From the NCBI RefSeq assembly GCF_011682055.1, contig NZ_JAAQOM010000021.1, positions 1-64,000 on the forward strand: 64,000 bases of DNA, in the 5' to 3' direction. A model generated the notes under the pieces. The model did no database searches, was not told the DNA's origin, and worked only from the letters and a program-made list of their open reading frames with translations. The DNA is from Telluria antibiotica (GTDB lineage: Bacteria > Pseudomonadota > Gammaproteobacteria > Burkholderiales > Burkholderiaceae_D). A program made the translations under genes and the position numbers. This document shows positions 1 through 8,317 of the stretch, in pieces; within the stretch, counting starts at the first letter, position 1; each line of letters begins with the position of its first letter.

Positions 1-115
1 TTCTGCGGATCACGTTAGGGTCGGGGATTTACCTCCACGATTAATGCTCGACCTCTATCGCCAGCCTTCCACCCTGTATTCTTTCATGCCCCGGGGCGGC
101 CGCTCTGCAATGACC
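1..115. other. window-edge sequence, no gene recognised
   Basis: This stretch lies before the first palindromic repeat. Short open frames cross it, but none shows a recognisable protein or a convincing ribosome binding site. A gene running off the left edge cannot be excluded. Confidence 0.3.
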
Positions 116-196
116 GTTAGGGTGGGCTCCCCCGAGCCCACGCGAACGTTTGCGTTATGCGAACGTCACGCGTGGGCACGGGGTGCCCACCCTACG
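116..196. repeat. palindromic GTAGGGTGGGC intergenic repeat, copy 1
   Basis: About 81 bp bounded by an inverted terminal sequence: GTTAGGGTGGGC on the left and GCCCACCCTACG on the right. Each arm can fold into its own GC-rich hairpin (GGGCTC/GAGCCC on the left, GTGGGCAC/GTGCCCAC on the right). The core GCGAACGT-CACGCG is shared with the copies near 22.7 kb and 60.2 kb. It sits 22 bp past the stop of the caspase-fusion gene. The architecture is like a REP/BIME or small MITE; no transposase is encoded here. Confidence 0.8.
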
Positions 197-218
197 TTAA
201 GCTGGCGATACCGGCCGT

Positions 219-2921
219 TCACAGTTTCTCGATCTGCCCCCGCGCATACCCGGCACCCGCACCGTTCGGCGCCAGCTCGAGATAGGTCTTGTACGCGGCC
301 TTCGCCTTGTCGCCTGCACCCGCGCGTGCGTACGCGTCGCCCAGGTTCATGTATGCGATCGCGCGCGACGGGTCCATCTTGATCGCGTTCTCGAACCAGC
401 GCACGGCCTCGGCGAACTTGTCCTGCTTGTAGAACACGAAGCCGAGATTGTTGGCCGCCAGCGCGAAGTCCGGCCGCAGCTTCAGCGCTTCCGTGAACTG
501 GGCTTCGGCCTGCGCGTACTGCTTTTCCTTGTACAGCTGCAGGCCGTGATCGTTGGCACGCTGCGCCTGCTGGCGGCTTGACACCGGCACGGCGGCCGGC
601 GCCTTGATCGTCTGCTCGCCGCCCTGCAAGTCCTTCACGACGACGGGCGCGGACGGCGCCGACGCCTTCGCCTCGAGCTTCGTGTTGAGGGCGATGGCGT
701 CGTTCGACAGCTGCGCCGTGTTCGTATTCAGGAATTCGCTTTCTTCCGGCAGCTCGAACACGAAGTCGCCGCCTTCCGAGCCGGGCAGGCTGCCGAAGGC
801 GGGCGTCTGCTGCGACACGCTGGACACCGCGGGCGCCACGTACGCCGCGAGTTCCGTCGCCGTGATCAAGCCGTCGCCGTTCAAGTCGGCCTTGCCGCCG
901 AGGCCTTGCAGCAGCGTCCACGTGAACACGGAGTGGCCGTTCGGGCCGCCGTCGGACACCATCTGGTCCGTGCCGCCGGCCGTCAGCATCTGGCGGCCGA
1001 GCCGCTTCGCGTTATCGCGCAGGAAGGCGGCGTTGGCGCCGCCGCGCGTGAGTCCGAGCCCGCTGTAGCAGGCATCCATCACGAACAGCACGTGCTTGGC
1101 GGGCAGGCTCTCGGCGATGTTCTGGATTTCCGTCATCGGGATCGCGTCGCTGGCGAGGTTCTCCGGATCGGCGTCGTACGGCACGATGTAGCCGAGGTCG
1201 CGGCCGGAACTCAGCTTGCGCGTCGCGCCGTGGCCGGCGAAGAACACGAACACGCGGTCGTTCGACTGCAGGCCACCCGTGCCTCCATGGCCCGCGAGGT
1301 CGTGAAAGGCGGCGAGGATGTTGCGGCGCGTGGCTTGCTCGTTCTTCAACGTGATCACGTGGTCGGGCGCGAAGCCGAACTTCTGCACGAGCGTCTGGCC
1401 CACGCCTTCCGCGTCGCGCACGGCGTACTGCAGGTGCGGCCATTTCGGATAGCCGTCGACGCCGACGACGATCGCCCACGAACTCGCATACCCGGTCGCG
1501 GCCGCGCGCGCGACGGGTGCGGGCACCGCGGCCGCGCCGCCGGGTACACGGAACGTGGTGCCGTCCCAGCCGGCGAACTGGTAGCCCTCGGCGACGAGGC
1601 GGTCGAGGATCGCGGGCAGCGCCTTCACGGTGCGTTCGTGGATGTCGTGGAAGAGGATGATGCCGCGGCCTTCCTTGTCGACGGCGCGCAGGACGCGGTC
1701 GGCGATCGACGTCGGTACCGGGTCGGCCCAGTCGAGCGAGTCGATGTTCCACATGACGGACTTCAGGTGCGCATCGGCCAGCAGGTGCATGCCTTCCTTG
1801 TTGCGCGCGCCGTAGGGAAAGCGGAACAGGCTCGATCGCTGCGGATCGACGGCCTTCAGCAGCTTGTCGGTATCGAAGATCTCGGCCTTCAGGCTGTCGC
1901 CGCTTTCCTTCGACAGCTGCGCATGCGTGAAGCTGTGGTTGGCCAGCACGTAGCCGGCCGCCTTCAGCTTGCGGCTGACTTCCGCACCAGCGTTCAGCTG
2001 CGCGGCGCCGTGCGCATCGAGCGTGCCGAGGTTGCGGCCGATGCTGAAGAACACGGCCGGCGCATCGTACTGCTTGAGGATCGCGGCGATCTCCTCGCTG
2101 TAGCGGCGGTGCGGACCGTCGTCGAACGTGAGCACGATCGTCTTCTTCGGCAGGCCCTTGCCGAAGATTTCGTCTTCGTCCTTTTGCGCGACCTGGCCCT
2201 TGTCCGCGCCTTGCGACGCCGGTTCCGCCGGCTCGGGCTTGGCGGGGTAGGGCAGCACGACGCCGTAGTCCTTGAGGATGCGGTCGCGCTGGTACAGCGT
2301 CTTCAGGTAGGTGACGTAGCTCTCCCACTTCTCGCGCTTGAGCACGATCGCGCGCGACTCGAAGCGGCCGAACACGGCCTGGATCTCTTTCTCGTAAGTG
2401 CGCTCGATCTCGGCCAGCGCGTCGAGGTCTTCCGAGATCCGCTTGTGCAGCTTGATCGCCGGCAGCGACGAGTCCTTCGCCACGTGCTCCAGCAGCGACC
2501 GCATCAGTTCGCGGAAGGCGAGACGGTCGGCGTCGTACAGACCTTCGTTCGTCTCGACGTAATCGAGCAGGCCGCCGATGGCCTCGAAGCGGCGCGGATT
2601 CTGCGAGCGGGCGAGGGCCGCGAGCGCGCCGTCGACCTTCGCGATGCGTTCCTGGTTCTCGTGGAACAGCTGCTGGCCGACGCGGTTGACCTCCGCCTGC
2701 CCCTGCGCCGGCAGGCCGGCCTCGTCCTGCGTGAGCACGATCATCTTGCGGTAGGCGGCCAGTATCTGCTGCATGTCGGCGGCGATGGCGGCGGCTTCCG
2801 GGGACTGTCCGAGCGGCTGTTGCGCCTGGGGCATCGGCTTGCGGTTGACGAGATAGGTGCCACTGGCGGCACCGGCCGCGGCGACGGCGAAGATGACGAG
2901 ATAGAGGGCTTTGCGTTTCAC
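219..2921 (-). CDS. polysaccharide deacetylase-caspase-EF-hand-TPR fusion protein
   Basis: A 900-aa protein read from a GTG start. Residues 5-22 form an N-terminal signal anchor, so most of the chain should be periplasmic. A helical region runs to about 230. A NodB/polysaccharide deacetylase domain follows, with TFDDG at 265-269, the metal-binding HSxxH at 329-333, RFPYG at 367-371 and LFHD near 423. A caspase-like (peptidase C14) domain spans about 478-670, with the His of FAGHG at 564 and the Cys of DACYSG at 619. An EF-hand-like loop DLNGDGLITATE is at 679-690. TPR repeats fill 788-890. All key catalytic residues are present. The combination suggests a cell-envelope enzyme acting on glycans with an attached protease, but its substrates are unknown. 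The start lacks a clear Shine-Dalgarno sequence. Confidence 0.85.
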   Translation of the reverse strand: MKRKALYLVIFAVAAAGAASGTYLVNRKPMPQAQQPLGQSPEAAAIAADMQQILAAYRKMIVLTQDEAGLPAQGQAEVNRVGQQLFHENQERIAKVDGALAALARSQNPRRFEAIGGLLDYVETNEGLYDADRLAFRELMRSLLEHVAKDSSLPAIKLHKRISEDLDALAEIERTYEKEIQAVFGRFESRAIVLKREKWESYVTYLKTLYQRDRILKDYGVVLPYPAKPEPAEPASQGADKGQVAQKDEDEIFGKGLPKKTIVLTFDDGPHRRYSEEIAAILKQYDAPAVFFSIGRNLGTLDAHGAAQLNAGAEVSRKLKAAGYVLANHSFTHAQLSKESGDSLKAEIFDTDKLLKAVDPQRSSLFRFPYGARNKEGMHLLADAHLKSVMWNIDSLDWADPVPTSIADRVLRAVDKEGRGIILFHDIHERTVKALPAILDRLVAEGYQFAGWDGTTFRVPGGAAAVPAPVARAAATGYASSWAIVVGVDGYPKWPHLQYAVRDAEGVGQTLVQKFGFAPDHVITLKNEQATRRNILAAFHDLAGHGGTGGLQSNDRVFVFFAGHGATRKLSSGRDLGYIVPYDADPENLASDAIPMTEIQNIAESLPAKHVLFVMDACYSGLGLTRGGANAAFLRDNAKRLGRQMLTAGGTDQMVSDGGPNGHSVFTWTLLQGLGGKADLNGDGLITATELAAYVAPAVSSVSQQTPAFGSLPGSEGGDFVFELPEESEFLNTNTAQLSNDAIALNTKLEAKASAPSAPVVVKDLQGGEQTIKAPAAVPVSSRQQAQRANDHGLQLYKEKQYAQAEAQFTEALKLRPDFALAANNLGFVFYKQDKFAEAVRWFENAIKMDPSRAIAYMNLGDAYARAGAGDKAKAAYKTYLELAPNGAGAGYARGQIEKL

Positions 2922-3067
2922 GGCGATATTGAAAAAGTTTTATCGCGGCAACAATACCACCACTTGGCTGCGGAGCGGCAAGGAAAACGCGACTCTTGTG
3001 GTGGCGCAAGCGAGGTTGCCGTCTGACGGGGTGCGCTGAGCCGAACGATGCCGGCAGCATGACACTC

Positions 3068-3095
3068 TTGTACTGCCGAGAATCCTTGTTATAAT
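3068..3095 (+). promoter_or_regulatory. promoter of tRNA-Ser
   Basis: TTGTAC at 3068-3073 and a perfect TATAAT at 3090-3095 are separated by 16 bp. The -10 box ends 48 bp before the mature tRNA 5' end. This is a sigma70-type promoter. Confidence 0.7.
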
Positions 3096-3143
3096 AGGCG
3101 GCTTCGCGCACATGGTCAGCCATGTGCTTGCGAAAACCCATCA

Positions 3144-3234
3144 GGAGAGATGGATGAGTGGTTTAAGTCGCACGCCTGGAAAGCGTGTATAGGTTCATAG
3201 CCTATCGGGGGTTCGAATCCCCCTCTCTCCGCCA
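3144..3234 (+). tRNA. tRNA-Ser(GGA)
   Basis: 91 nt including an encoded CCA. The acceptor stem GGAGAGA (3144-3150) pairs with TCTCTCC (3224-3230). The anticodon stem CACGC/GCGTG encloses the loop CTGGAAA, giving anticodon GGA at 3178-3180, which reads UCC and UCU. A long variable arm and the T arm GGGGG-TTCGAAT-CCCCC complete a class II serine tRNA. It abuts the decayed integrative element. Confidence 0.97.
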
Positions 3235-3261
3235 AGTATAACTAGTTGATTTTAAAGAGAA

Positions 3262-3288
3262 AAAAAGCCGACTCGGCAGTCGGCTTTT
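3262..3288 (+). terminator. intrinsic terminator after tRNA-Ser
   Basis: The hairpin AAAAAGCCGACT / AGTCGGCTTTTT has a CGG(C) loop and ends in a T run. The flanking A and T runs could make it work in both directions. Confidence 0.85.
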
Positions 3289-3333
3289 TCTTTATCTGTA
3301 CTATAGATCGCAGTTGTACTATTCAATTTCCGG

Positions 3334-3713
3334 TTACCCCAGTGATTTCGCGTTCTCGATCTCAGCTGCAGCGCGCGTGACGGCGCGACGTGCCGCTGCT
3401 GAAGGGTCGGCGCCTACTGGTTCGGACCAATTCCCATCCGCGAATACCACCGACTCGCCTCCCCACTCGATATCGATCCGTAACCGAGCTGACAGGTCCA
3501 ACATGTCGTCGCTGTGCACAAGCGGATTCCAGGCGTGGGTGACCGTGCCGTCGGCGAAATGCAGGCTCAGCCAGTTCTCGCCCGCGACGATCTCGACCTG
3601 GGCACCGATCCGCGCGGCCGCTGCGGCATGCCGTCCGGGCCGTCGTCGTCGCTCTCGTGCCACTGGTCGCCGGTCCATTCGACGCGCCTGAAGTTATTCT
3701 CGTCCGTGCTCAT
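3334..3713 (-). pseudogene. frameshifted small hypothetical gene
   Basis: A GGAGG seven bases upstream selects ATG at 3713. The first about 30 codons read MSTDENNF...DGPDG. The frame then closes unless one base is added near 3632 (GACGG-CATGCC). After that point a second frame runs to TAA at 3334 with coherent protein sequence, including WLSLHFADGTVTHAWNPL and a final AAAEIENAKSLG. The intact product would be about 126 aa. No family is recognised. It lies 24 bp after the DUF5677 gene, so the two were probably co-transcribed. Confidence 0.55.
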
Positions 3714-3737
3714 CTTCATTCCTCCTGCTGCTACCGC

Positions 3738-4511
3738 TTATTTCCATGGCTGGTTTCGAGCGTAGAGCGACTCGTAAATATCCCAAAGCACCGTTCCTCG
3801 AGCATTCGTTTCTGGGGCTCTGACGCCGATTTTTTCCAGACAGTAAAAGCAGATGAGGAAGCCTGCGCATGCGCTGAGTACAGCGCGGGGGGTGTAATGC
3901 AGGATGGGCTGAAATCGACCGAAGGCTTTGCCATCCTCTTCGACAAGGTAGGGGTCTGTCGCCGAGAGGGAGGGGTGCGCCGCGAAGTGCGACAGGTGGC
4001 GATAGAGCCCATCATACATCATCAATGCATCAGCTTTCTTAGCAAACTCGAAGATTTTGATTTCTGCCGACCCGGCGTTTTCGGAGACGAACGCGGATAG
4101 TCGCTCCTTAAACACTTCAACGTTTTCATAGTCGTTAGGTTTTAAAAGCGCTTTTGCTGCCTTCGTCCGGGAAGCAATATCGTGTTCTACAAGGTCGTTC
4201 GCTTTGATTTCCCCTGCAGCGAGAGCGCCAAGCACAAATGAAGTTTCGACAAGACTGCGAGCAATGATGAGGGCTTCAATAGTCATTCCGCCTTCCGCCA
4301 AAGAAATGGCCGCCTGGAAATGGGCTGCAGCCCGGGCGAAAAGCAAACACGCGGGCAGGGTGCTTTTGTCCTCAATTTTAGGGAGCATCGATACGGCCTG
4401 CATCGCTAGACTGGAGCATTCCCCCGCGAAGCCGAACAGCTCCATGTAGTTTTCTTTTTGTTGCTCCCTAAGCTTAGTTCCGCTCAGTCCGCTGAAACCT
4501 TCGAAGTCCAT
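3738..4511 (-). CDS. DUF5677-like protein
   Basis: An intact 257-aa soluble helical protein with an ATG at 4511 and an AAGGAT ribosome binding site. The segment ALIIARSLVETSFVLGAL (about residues 80-97) and the later YRHLSHFAAHPSL match the helical pattern of DUF5677 proteins, whose function is not established. Base composition is clearly less GC-rich than its neighbours, pointing to horizontal acquisition. It is the only intact gene of the element. Defence or accessory cargo is a reasonable guess but is not shown by the sequence. Confidence 0.65.
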   Translation of the reverse strand: MDFEGFSGLSGTKLREQQKENYMELFGFAGECSSLAMQAVSMLPKIEDKSTLPACLLFARAAAHFQAAISLAEGGMTIEALIIARSLVETSFVLGALAAGEIKANDLVEHDIASRTKAAKALLKPNDYENVEVFKERLSAFVSENAGSAEIKIFEFAKKADALMMYDGLYRHLSHFAAHPSLSATDPYLVEEDGKAFGRFQPILHYTPRAVLSACAGFLICFYCLEKIGVRAPETNARGTVLWDIYESLYARNQPWK

Positions 4512-4529
4512 TGGGGATCCTTAAATTGA

Positions 4530-4556
4530 TGAGTCAGATGTACATAGGCTGAGTCA
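4530..4556 (-). promoter_or_regulatory. paired TGAGTCA heptamers upstream of the DUF5677 gene
   Basis: Two identical TGAGTCA heptamers start at 4530 and 4550, 20 bp apart (about two helical turns), and flank a TGTACA palindrome at 4539-4544. They lie just upstream of the start codon at 4511 and could form an operator. No cognate regulator is in the window. Confidence 0.35.
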
Positions 4557-4576
4557 TAGTATAAGGTCTGCATCGG

Positions 4577-5628
4577 CTACCGCAGCGGCTTGACAACTTC
4601 CGGCCGGCGCCTATACACACGTTCGGTGATCTTGCCGTCGGCGTGGGCCAGCAGCTGGCGTGCGTGCTCAAGCGTCTCGGCGTCGCTGGCGCACTTGGCG
4701 CGCAGGTCGTGCTCGGTGAAGTGTTCGGACACCTTCGTCTCTTCCATCACCCTGGTGATGAAGTTCCGCCAGAGCGATTCCCATCCGCCGGCGCGGCCCG
4801 TCTTCTCGTCGATGTAGCCCTCGCCGTTGCGGTTGCAGAACAGGAAGGGCGATAGCTTCACTGGCCGCGCCGCCTTGGCCATCTCGACCGCCGCACGTAA
4901 TTCCTCCGACCATTCGATGATCAGCCGTTTGCCGGTCGAGTCGCGCGTCTTGTTCGGCTCGACGTAGATCCCGTCCTCCTTGAGGTCCGACATCGTCAGC
5001 CGCAACATGTCGCCGCGGCGCATGCCCGTGAGTAGCTTCAGCCGGATGTAGGCTTGGGCGGCCAGTACGCTGCCGGCCTTGCGCCGCGACGTGAGCGACA
5101 GGCACTCGACCACTTCCCAGTCCTCGACGTAGCGCGTGCGCGCCTTCTCTCCCTGCAGGCGCACCTCACCTTTGAAGGGGTGCCGGTCGATGGAGCCCCA
5201 CTCGACGGCTTTCGTGAGCGCATGGCTCAACACCTCCATCTCGCGGCGCGCGCCGGTCTTCCCCTTCGCTTTGTCGACGTACTGGTAGACGTGGCGCGGC
5301 TTGATGTCCATCAGCCCCATCGAGCCAAACGCGGTCCGGACAGGCTGGATTGCGCTGCGGTTCTGCGCCTGGGTGGTCACGGCCTTCGTGGGATCACCTC
5401 AAGGGCGTAGCGGTCGAGCAGCTGGGCGACCGTCTTGGCGTCCTGCACGTACTTGAGGCGTTCGGCCCACACGGTGTACGCGTCCGACAGCGTGGCGCCG
5501 AGGCGGAACAGCTTTTTGCCGTCCCACGCGGCTTCCTGGCCGGGCGGCACCTGGTAGTAATAGGCGCCGTGGGTGTGCCGCCAGCGAAGGGGAAGTCCCT
5601 TATTCTCCGGTTTACGCGCGCGCGGCAT
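4577..5628 (-). pseudogene. tyrosine recombinase/phage integrase, one-base frameshift
   Basis: The N-terminal part starts at ATG 5628 after GGGGAG and holds the SAM-like segment RGAYYYQVPPGQE-type (here HGAYYYQVPPGQE). It runs to residue 80 and then hits TGA at 5377. The rest continues in another frame from about 5390 and keeps the catalytic set: Arg in TGMRRGDM, HxxR in EHDLRAK, His in LLAHADGK and the nucleophile Tyr in RVYRRRP. Restoring one C in the run at 5390-5392 (ATCCCACG to ATCCCCACG) joins both into an integrase of about 350 aa. As written it is split and probably inactive, unless the base loss is a sequencing error. Confidence 0.8.
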
Positions 5629-5847
5629 CGAGCGCTCCCCAGTCCGGTTCTTTCGGCGCCGCGCGGCGGCCGCCGGCGGCGACGGCGCCGAACACTTTCT
5701 CGGCGTGCGCACGCATGACGGCGACGGTGCCGTCAGGCCGCACCCGGTGCTCGATGCCCACCCGCGCAGCACCCGTACCTGTGCGGCGTGCTGCACGCGG
5801 CACGTCAGCTCGCGGATCTCGTCCGAGTCCAAGAACATGTTGCTCAT
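5612..5847 (-). pseudogene. DUF4224 protein, one-base frameshift
   Basis: ATG at 5847 begins MSNMFLDSDEIRELTCR, the N terminus of DUF4224 proteins that usually precede phage integrases. The frame breaks at 5760-5763. The continuation VGIEHRVRPDGTVAV ... DWGALDAARA is in the next frame and ends at 5612, overlapping the integrase start by 17 bp. One extra G in the GGG run repairs it. The intact product would be about 78 aa, perhaps an excisionase-like accessory protein. Confidence 0.7.
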
Positions 5848-6017
5848 CACTTATAGCCCTTCTGCTTCATCGCGGACCGTCACCACCGACGTTCACGCAC
5901 AGGTGCGGCGTCGTACGCACACCTCCTGGCGTTCGTGGCAGTTTGGCTGCATGGCAAGAATTACTGTCGCCATGTGCATAAAGTTTCCGCGAGTAAACCA
6001 AAGGGAACGTCCCGACT

Positions 6018-6023
6018 TATAAT
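6018..6023 (+). promoter_or_regulatory. possible -10 element for the TPR-GGDEF gene
   Basis: A perfect TATAAT lies 60 bp upstream of the ATG at 6084. No good -35 hexamer is visible at 16-18 bp. The flanking 5848-6083 holds no recognisable gene. Confidence 0.35.
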
Positions 6024-6083
6024 GGCGTATTGATAGGACATATATTAGCGGGCGTGCCTGCGCGCCGCCGGGAGCCGCATGAC

Positions 6084-8087
6084 ATGATTCCATTTCTTCG
6101 AATCCGCAGCGCCGCCTGTGCCGCCCTGGTGGCATTCGCGGTTGCCGCGCCGGACATGGTCGCGGCCGCGCCGTCGAAGCTGCCCGCGCTGGAGCGCCTG
6201 GTGCGCGCTGCCGACGATGGCGCGCTGCCGGCGCTCCTCGCGGCGCAGCGCACGTTCCAGGATGGCCCCTACGCCGACCGCATGGCGTACCTGAAACTGT
6301 TGCGGCGGGCGTACCAGGACCGCGGCAACGCGGCGGACGCGGCGCGGGTGTGCGACCACATCGTTGACCTCGCGCGCGAGCAGGGCGATGCACTGAATAT
6401 CGCACTGGGACGGCTGGGAACCTACGACAGGAAGCTCGGTCCTGAACGGACGGCTGCGCTGGCCGCGCTGAATGCCCTCGACGTCCAGTACGCCAATCTG
6501 CACGAATCGGAATTCATGGCAGCGCTGCAGCAGGCGTATGGTGACGTCTACCTGAACCTGGGGCAGCTCGACTTCGCGCTCAGCCACTACCTGAAAGCGC
6601 TCGACCTCGCGCGCCAGCACCCGGAACTGCTGGCGCCGACCGTGAACGGATTGCGCGTGTCGATCGCCAGGGTTTATGTGCACAAGAACGCGCCGGAGAA
6701 GTCGTTGGCGATGCTGGCGCTGATCGACGAAACCGGTGGCAAGCTGGGCCCGTGGCTCGTAGTGCGCAAGTTCGTCAACGAGGGCATTGCCTACCGTATT
6801 CGGGGCGATATGGTCCGGGCGCGGGCGGCCCAGCAGAAGGCCCAGGTCGTCGCGCATGCGCACGGCCTGCTCGAGCAGGAGGCGAAGGCGCTCAGCAACA
6901 TTGCCGACACCTGGCTCGCGACCGGCAACTACGTCGAGGCCGAGCGCGCCGCGCGCGCGGCACTGCCGGTGGCCGAGCGGTCGGGCAATCCTGGTGTGCC
7001 GCTCTTCGCCCGCGTGAACCTGGGTTTCGCCCTGATCGGCCAGGGCCAGGTGGCCGCCGGGCGGAAACACGTCGACGCCGTGCTGGCGGAACAACGCGCG
7101 CTGAATCTCTTGCCTGACCTGGGCCGCGTACTCGCCGACAAGAGCGAGATGCTGGAGAAGGTCGGCCTGATCCGCCCCGCGCTGCAGGCCTTGCAGGAAG
7201 AGCGCAAGGTGGTCGCGACTATCGAGGCGGCCGAGCGCGAAGACATGCTGAAGGTGCTGCAGGATCAGTTCGACGCCCAGCGCCGCGCCATCCAGATCGA
7301 GTACCTGCGGCGCGAGAACGCCTTGAAGGACGAGGAGATCCGCAAGCGCCGCAGATGGCAGTTGTTCGCGTCCGCCAGCGCCGGCATGGCGCTGCTGCTG
7401 TGCGGCTTCGTCTGGCGGTTGTATCGCCGTTCCGAGTCCACGAGCGCCCGCCTCAGCGACATGAACGAGGAACTCGCCTACCACTCCACGCACGATGCGC
7501 TCACGGGCCTGTTGAACCGTCGCTCGTTCCGCGACGCGCAGGCGGCGCGCGGGGGCGGCGCCGGTTGTTGCTTCATCCTGCTCGACATCGACCACTTCAA
7601 GTCGATCAACGACCGTCTCGGCCACGCGGCCGGCGACGACGTGCTCGTGGAAGTTGCGCGCCGCCTGCGTGCCTGTGCCGACGGGCACGGACAGGCCTTG
7701 CGCTGGGGCGGTGAGGAATTCCTCGTTCATGTCGACGGCGGCGAACCTGCGGCGCACGCGGCCCTCGTGCGTGCGCTGCTCGACGCCGTGGCGGGCGCGC
7801 CGGTCGCGCTGGCGGATGGGCAGGCGCTGGACGTGACCATCACGGCCGGTGCGCTGTCGGTGCCCGCCGGCGCGCCGCTCGACTGGCAGCACGCGCTCGT
7901 GCTGGTCGACGAGGCGTTATATCGGGGCAAGCGGGACGGGCGCCGCTGCGCCTGGTTCGGCGAGTGGGACGGGAGCGGTACGGTCGCGCGCGAGGTGCGC
8001 ATCGCGGCGGTCGGTGCCGCGCGCGTTGCGGACCGGCATGCTGGCGGCGTGAAGATCGGCAGTGCCGACGGCGTCTGCGCCGCCTGA
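6084..8087 (+). CDS. TPR-containing diguanylate cyclase
   Basis: 667 aa. ATG 6084 follows GGGAG at a 9-bp spacing. A signal peptide (about 1-29, cleaved near VAAAPS) puts the TPR-like helical region (about 30-380) in the periplasm. A coiled coil (about 380-424) and one membrane helix (426-446) lead to a cytoplasmic GGDEF domain. That domain has DALTGLLNRR, DIDHFKSIND and an intact GGEEF at 542-546, so it should make cyclic di-GMP. The inhibitory RxxD motif is not seen before GGEEF. The layout is that of periplasmic TPR sensors coupled to a cyclase; the ligand is unknown. Confidence 0.88.
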   Translation: MIPFLRIRSAACAALVAFAVAAPDMVAAAPSKLPALERLVRAADDGALPALLAAQRTFQDGPYADRMAYLKLLRRAYQDRGNAADAARVCDHIVDLAREQGDALNIALGRLGTYDRKLGPERTAALAALNALDVQYANLHESEFMAALQQAYGDVYLNLGQLDFALSHYLKALDLARQHPELLAPTVNGLRVSIARVYVHKNAPEKSLAMLALIDETGGKLGPWLVVRKFVNEGIAYRIRGDMVRARAAQQKAQVVAHAHGLLEQEAKALSNIADTWLATGNYVEAERAARAALPVAERSGNPGVPLFARVNLGFALIGQGQVAAGRKHVDAVLAEQRALNLLPDLGRVLADKSEMLEKVGLIRPALQALQEERKVVATIEAAEREDMLKVLQDQFDAQRRAIQIEYLRRENALKDEEIRKRRRWQLFASASAGMALLLCGFVWRLYRRSESTSARLSDMNEELAYHSTHDALTGLLNRRSFRDAQAARGGGAGCCFILLDIDHFKSINDRLGHAAGDDVLVEVARRLRACADGHGQALRWGGEEFLVHVDGGEPAAHAALVRALLDAVAGAPVALADGQALDVTITAGALSVPAGAPLDWQHALVLVDEALYRGKRDGRRCAWFGEWDGSGTVAREVRIAAVGAARVADRHAGGVKIGSADGVCAA

Positions 8088-8317
8088 TCCGCTCGGTACG
8101 TCCCGGACCACTCCCGCAGATGGCAACGCGACAGCCGCTGCCTGCTTTGACCGCCTTGGCATGCCACGGCTCTCATCACCTCGACCTCTCGAACCGCCCG
8201 GTGCGGACCCGCATGCCGGGTGGTGTGGGAGGGGACCGGTCAGACTCGCTGCCCGCCCCAATCCCGATCTACTTCCGTCTTACTGCGCGACCTTCAGATC
8301 GACGTTCGGCGCTTCCC

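Larger units (their letters stand above)
3334..5847 (-). mobile_element. decayed tRNA-adjacent integrative element
   Basis: A 2.5-kb block on one strand, directly next to tRNA-Ser: a DUF4224 gene, a tyrosine integrase, a DUF5677 cargo gene and a small unknown ORF. Three of the four reading frames carry single-base losses. The DUF5677 gene is visibly less GC-rich than the chromosome around it. A DUF4224-integrase pair next to a tRNA is typical of prophage or genomic-island ends. I found no repeat of the tRNA 3' end on the distal side, so the att boundary is not defined. Confidence 0.6.

Noticed and set aside
906..3026. Long plus-strand open frame opposite the deacetylase-caspase gene
   Set aside because: The minus strand encodes catalytic motifs in order; the plus-strand translation shows none.
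5377..5390. Programmed frameshift in the integrase
   Set aside because: There is no slippery heptamer or downstream structure, and two other genes of the element show the same kind of one-base loss.
5848..6083. Distal att copy of the tRNA-Ser 3' end
   Set aside because: No stretch resembling TTCGAATCCCCC or CTCTCTCCGCCA is present there.
8088..8317. Missing N terminus of the FAD monooxygenase
   Set aside because: None of the three plus-strand frames contains a GxGxxG Rossmann motif.
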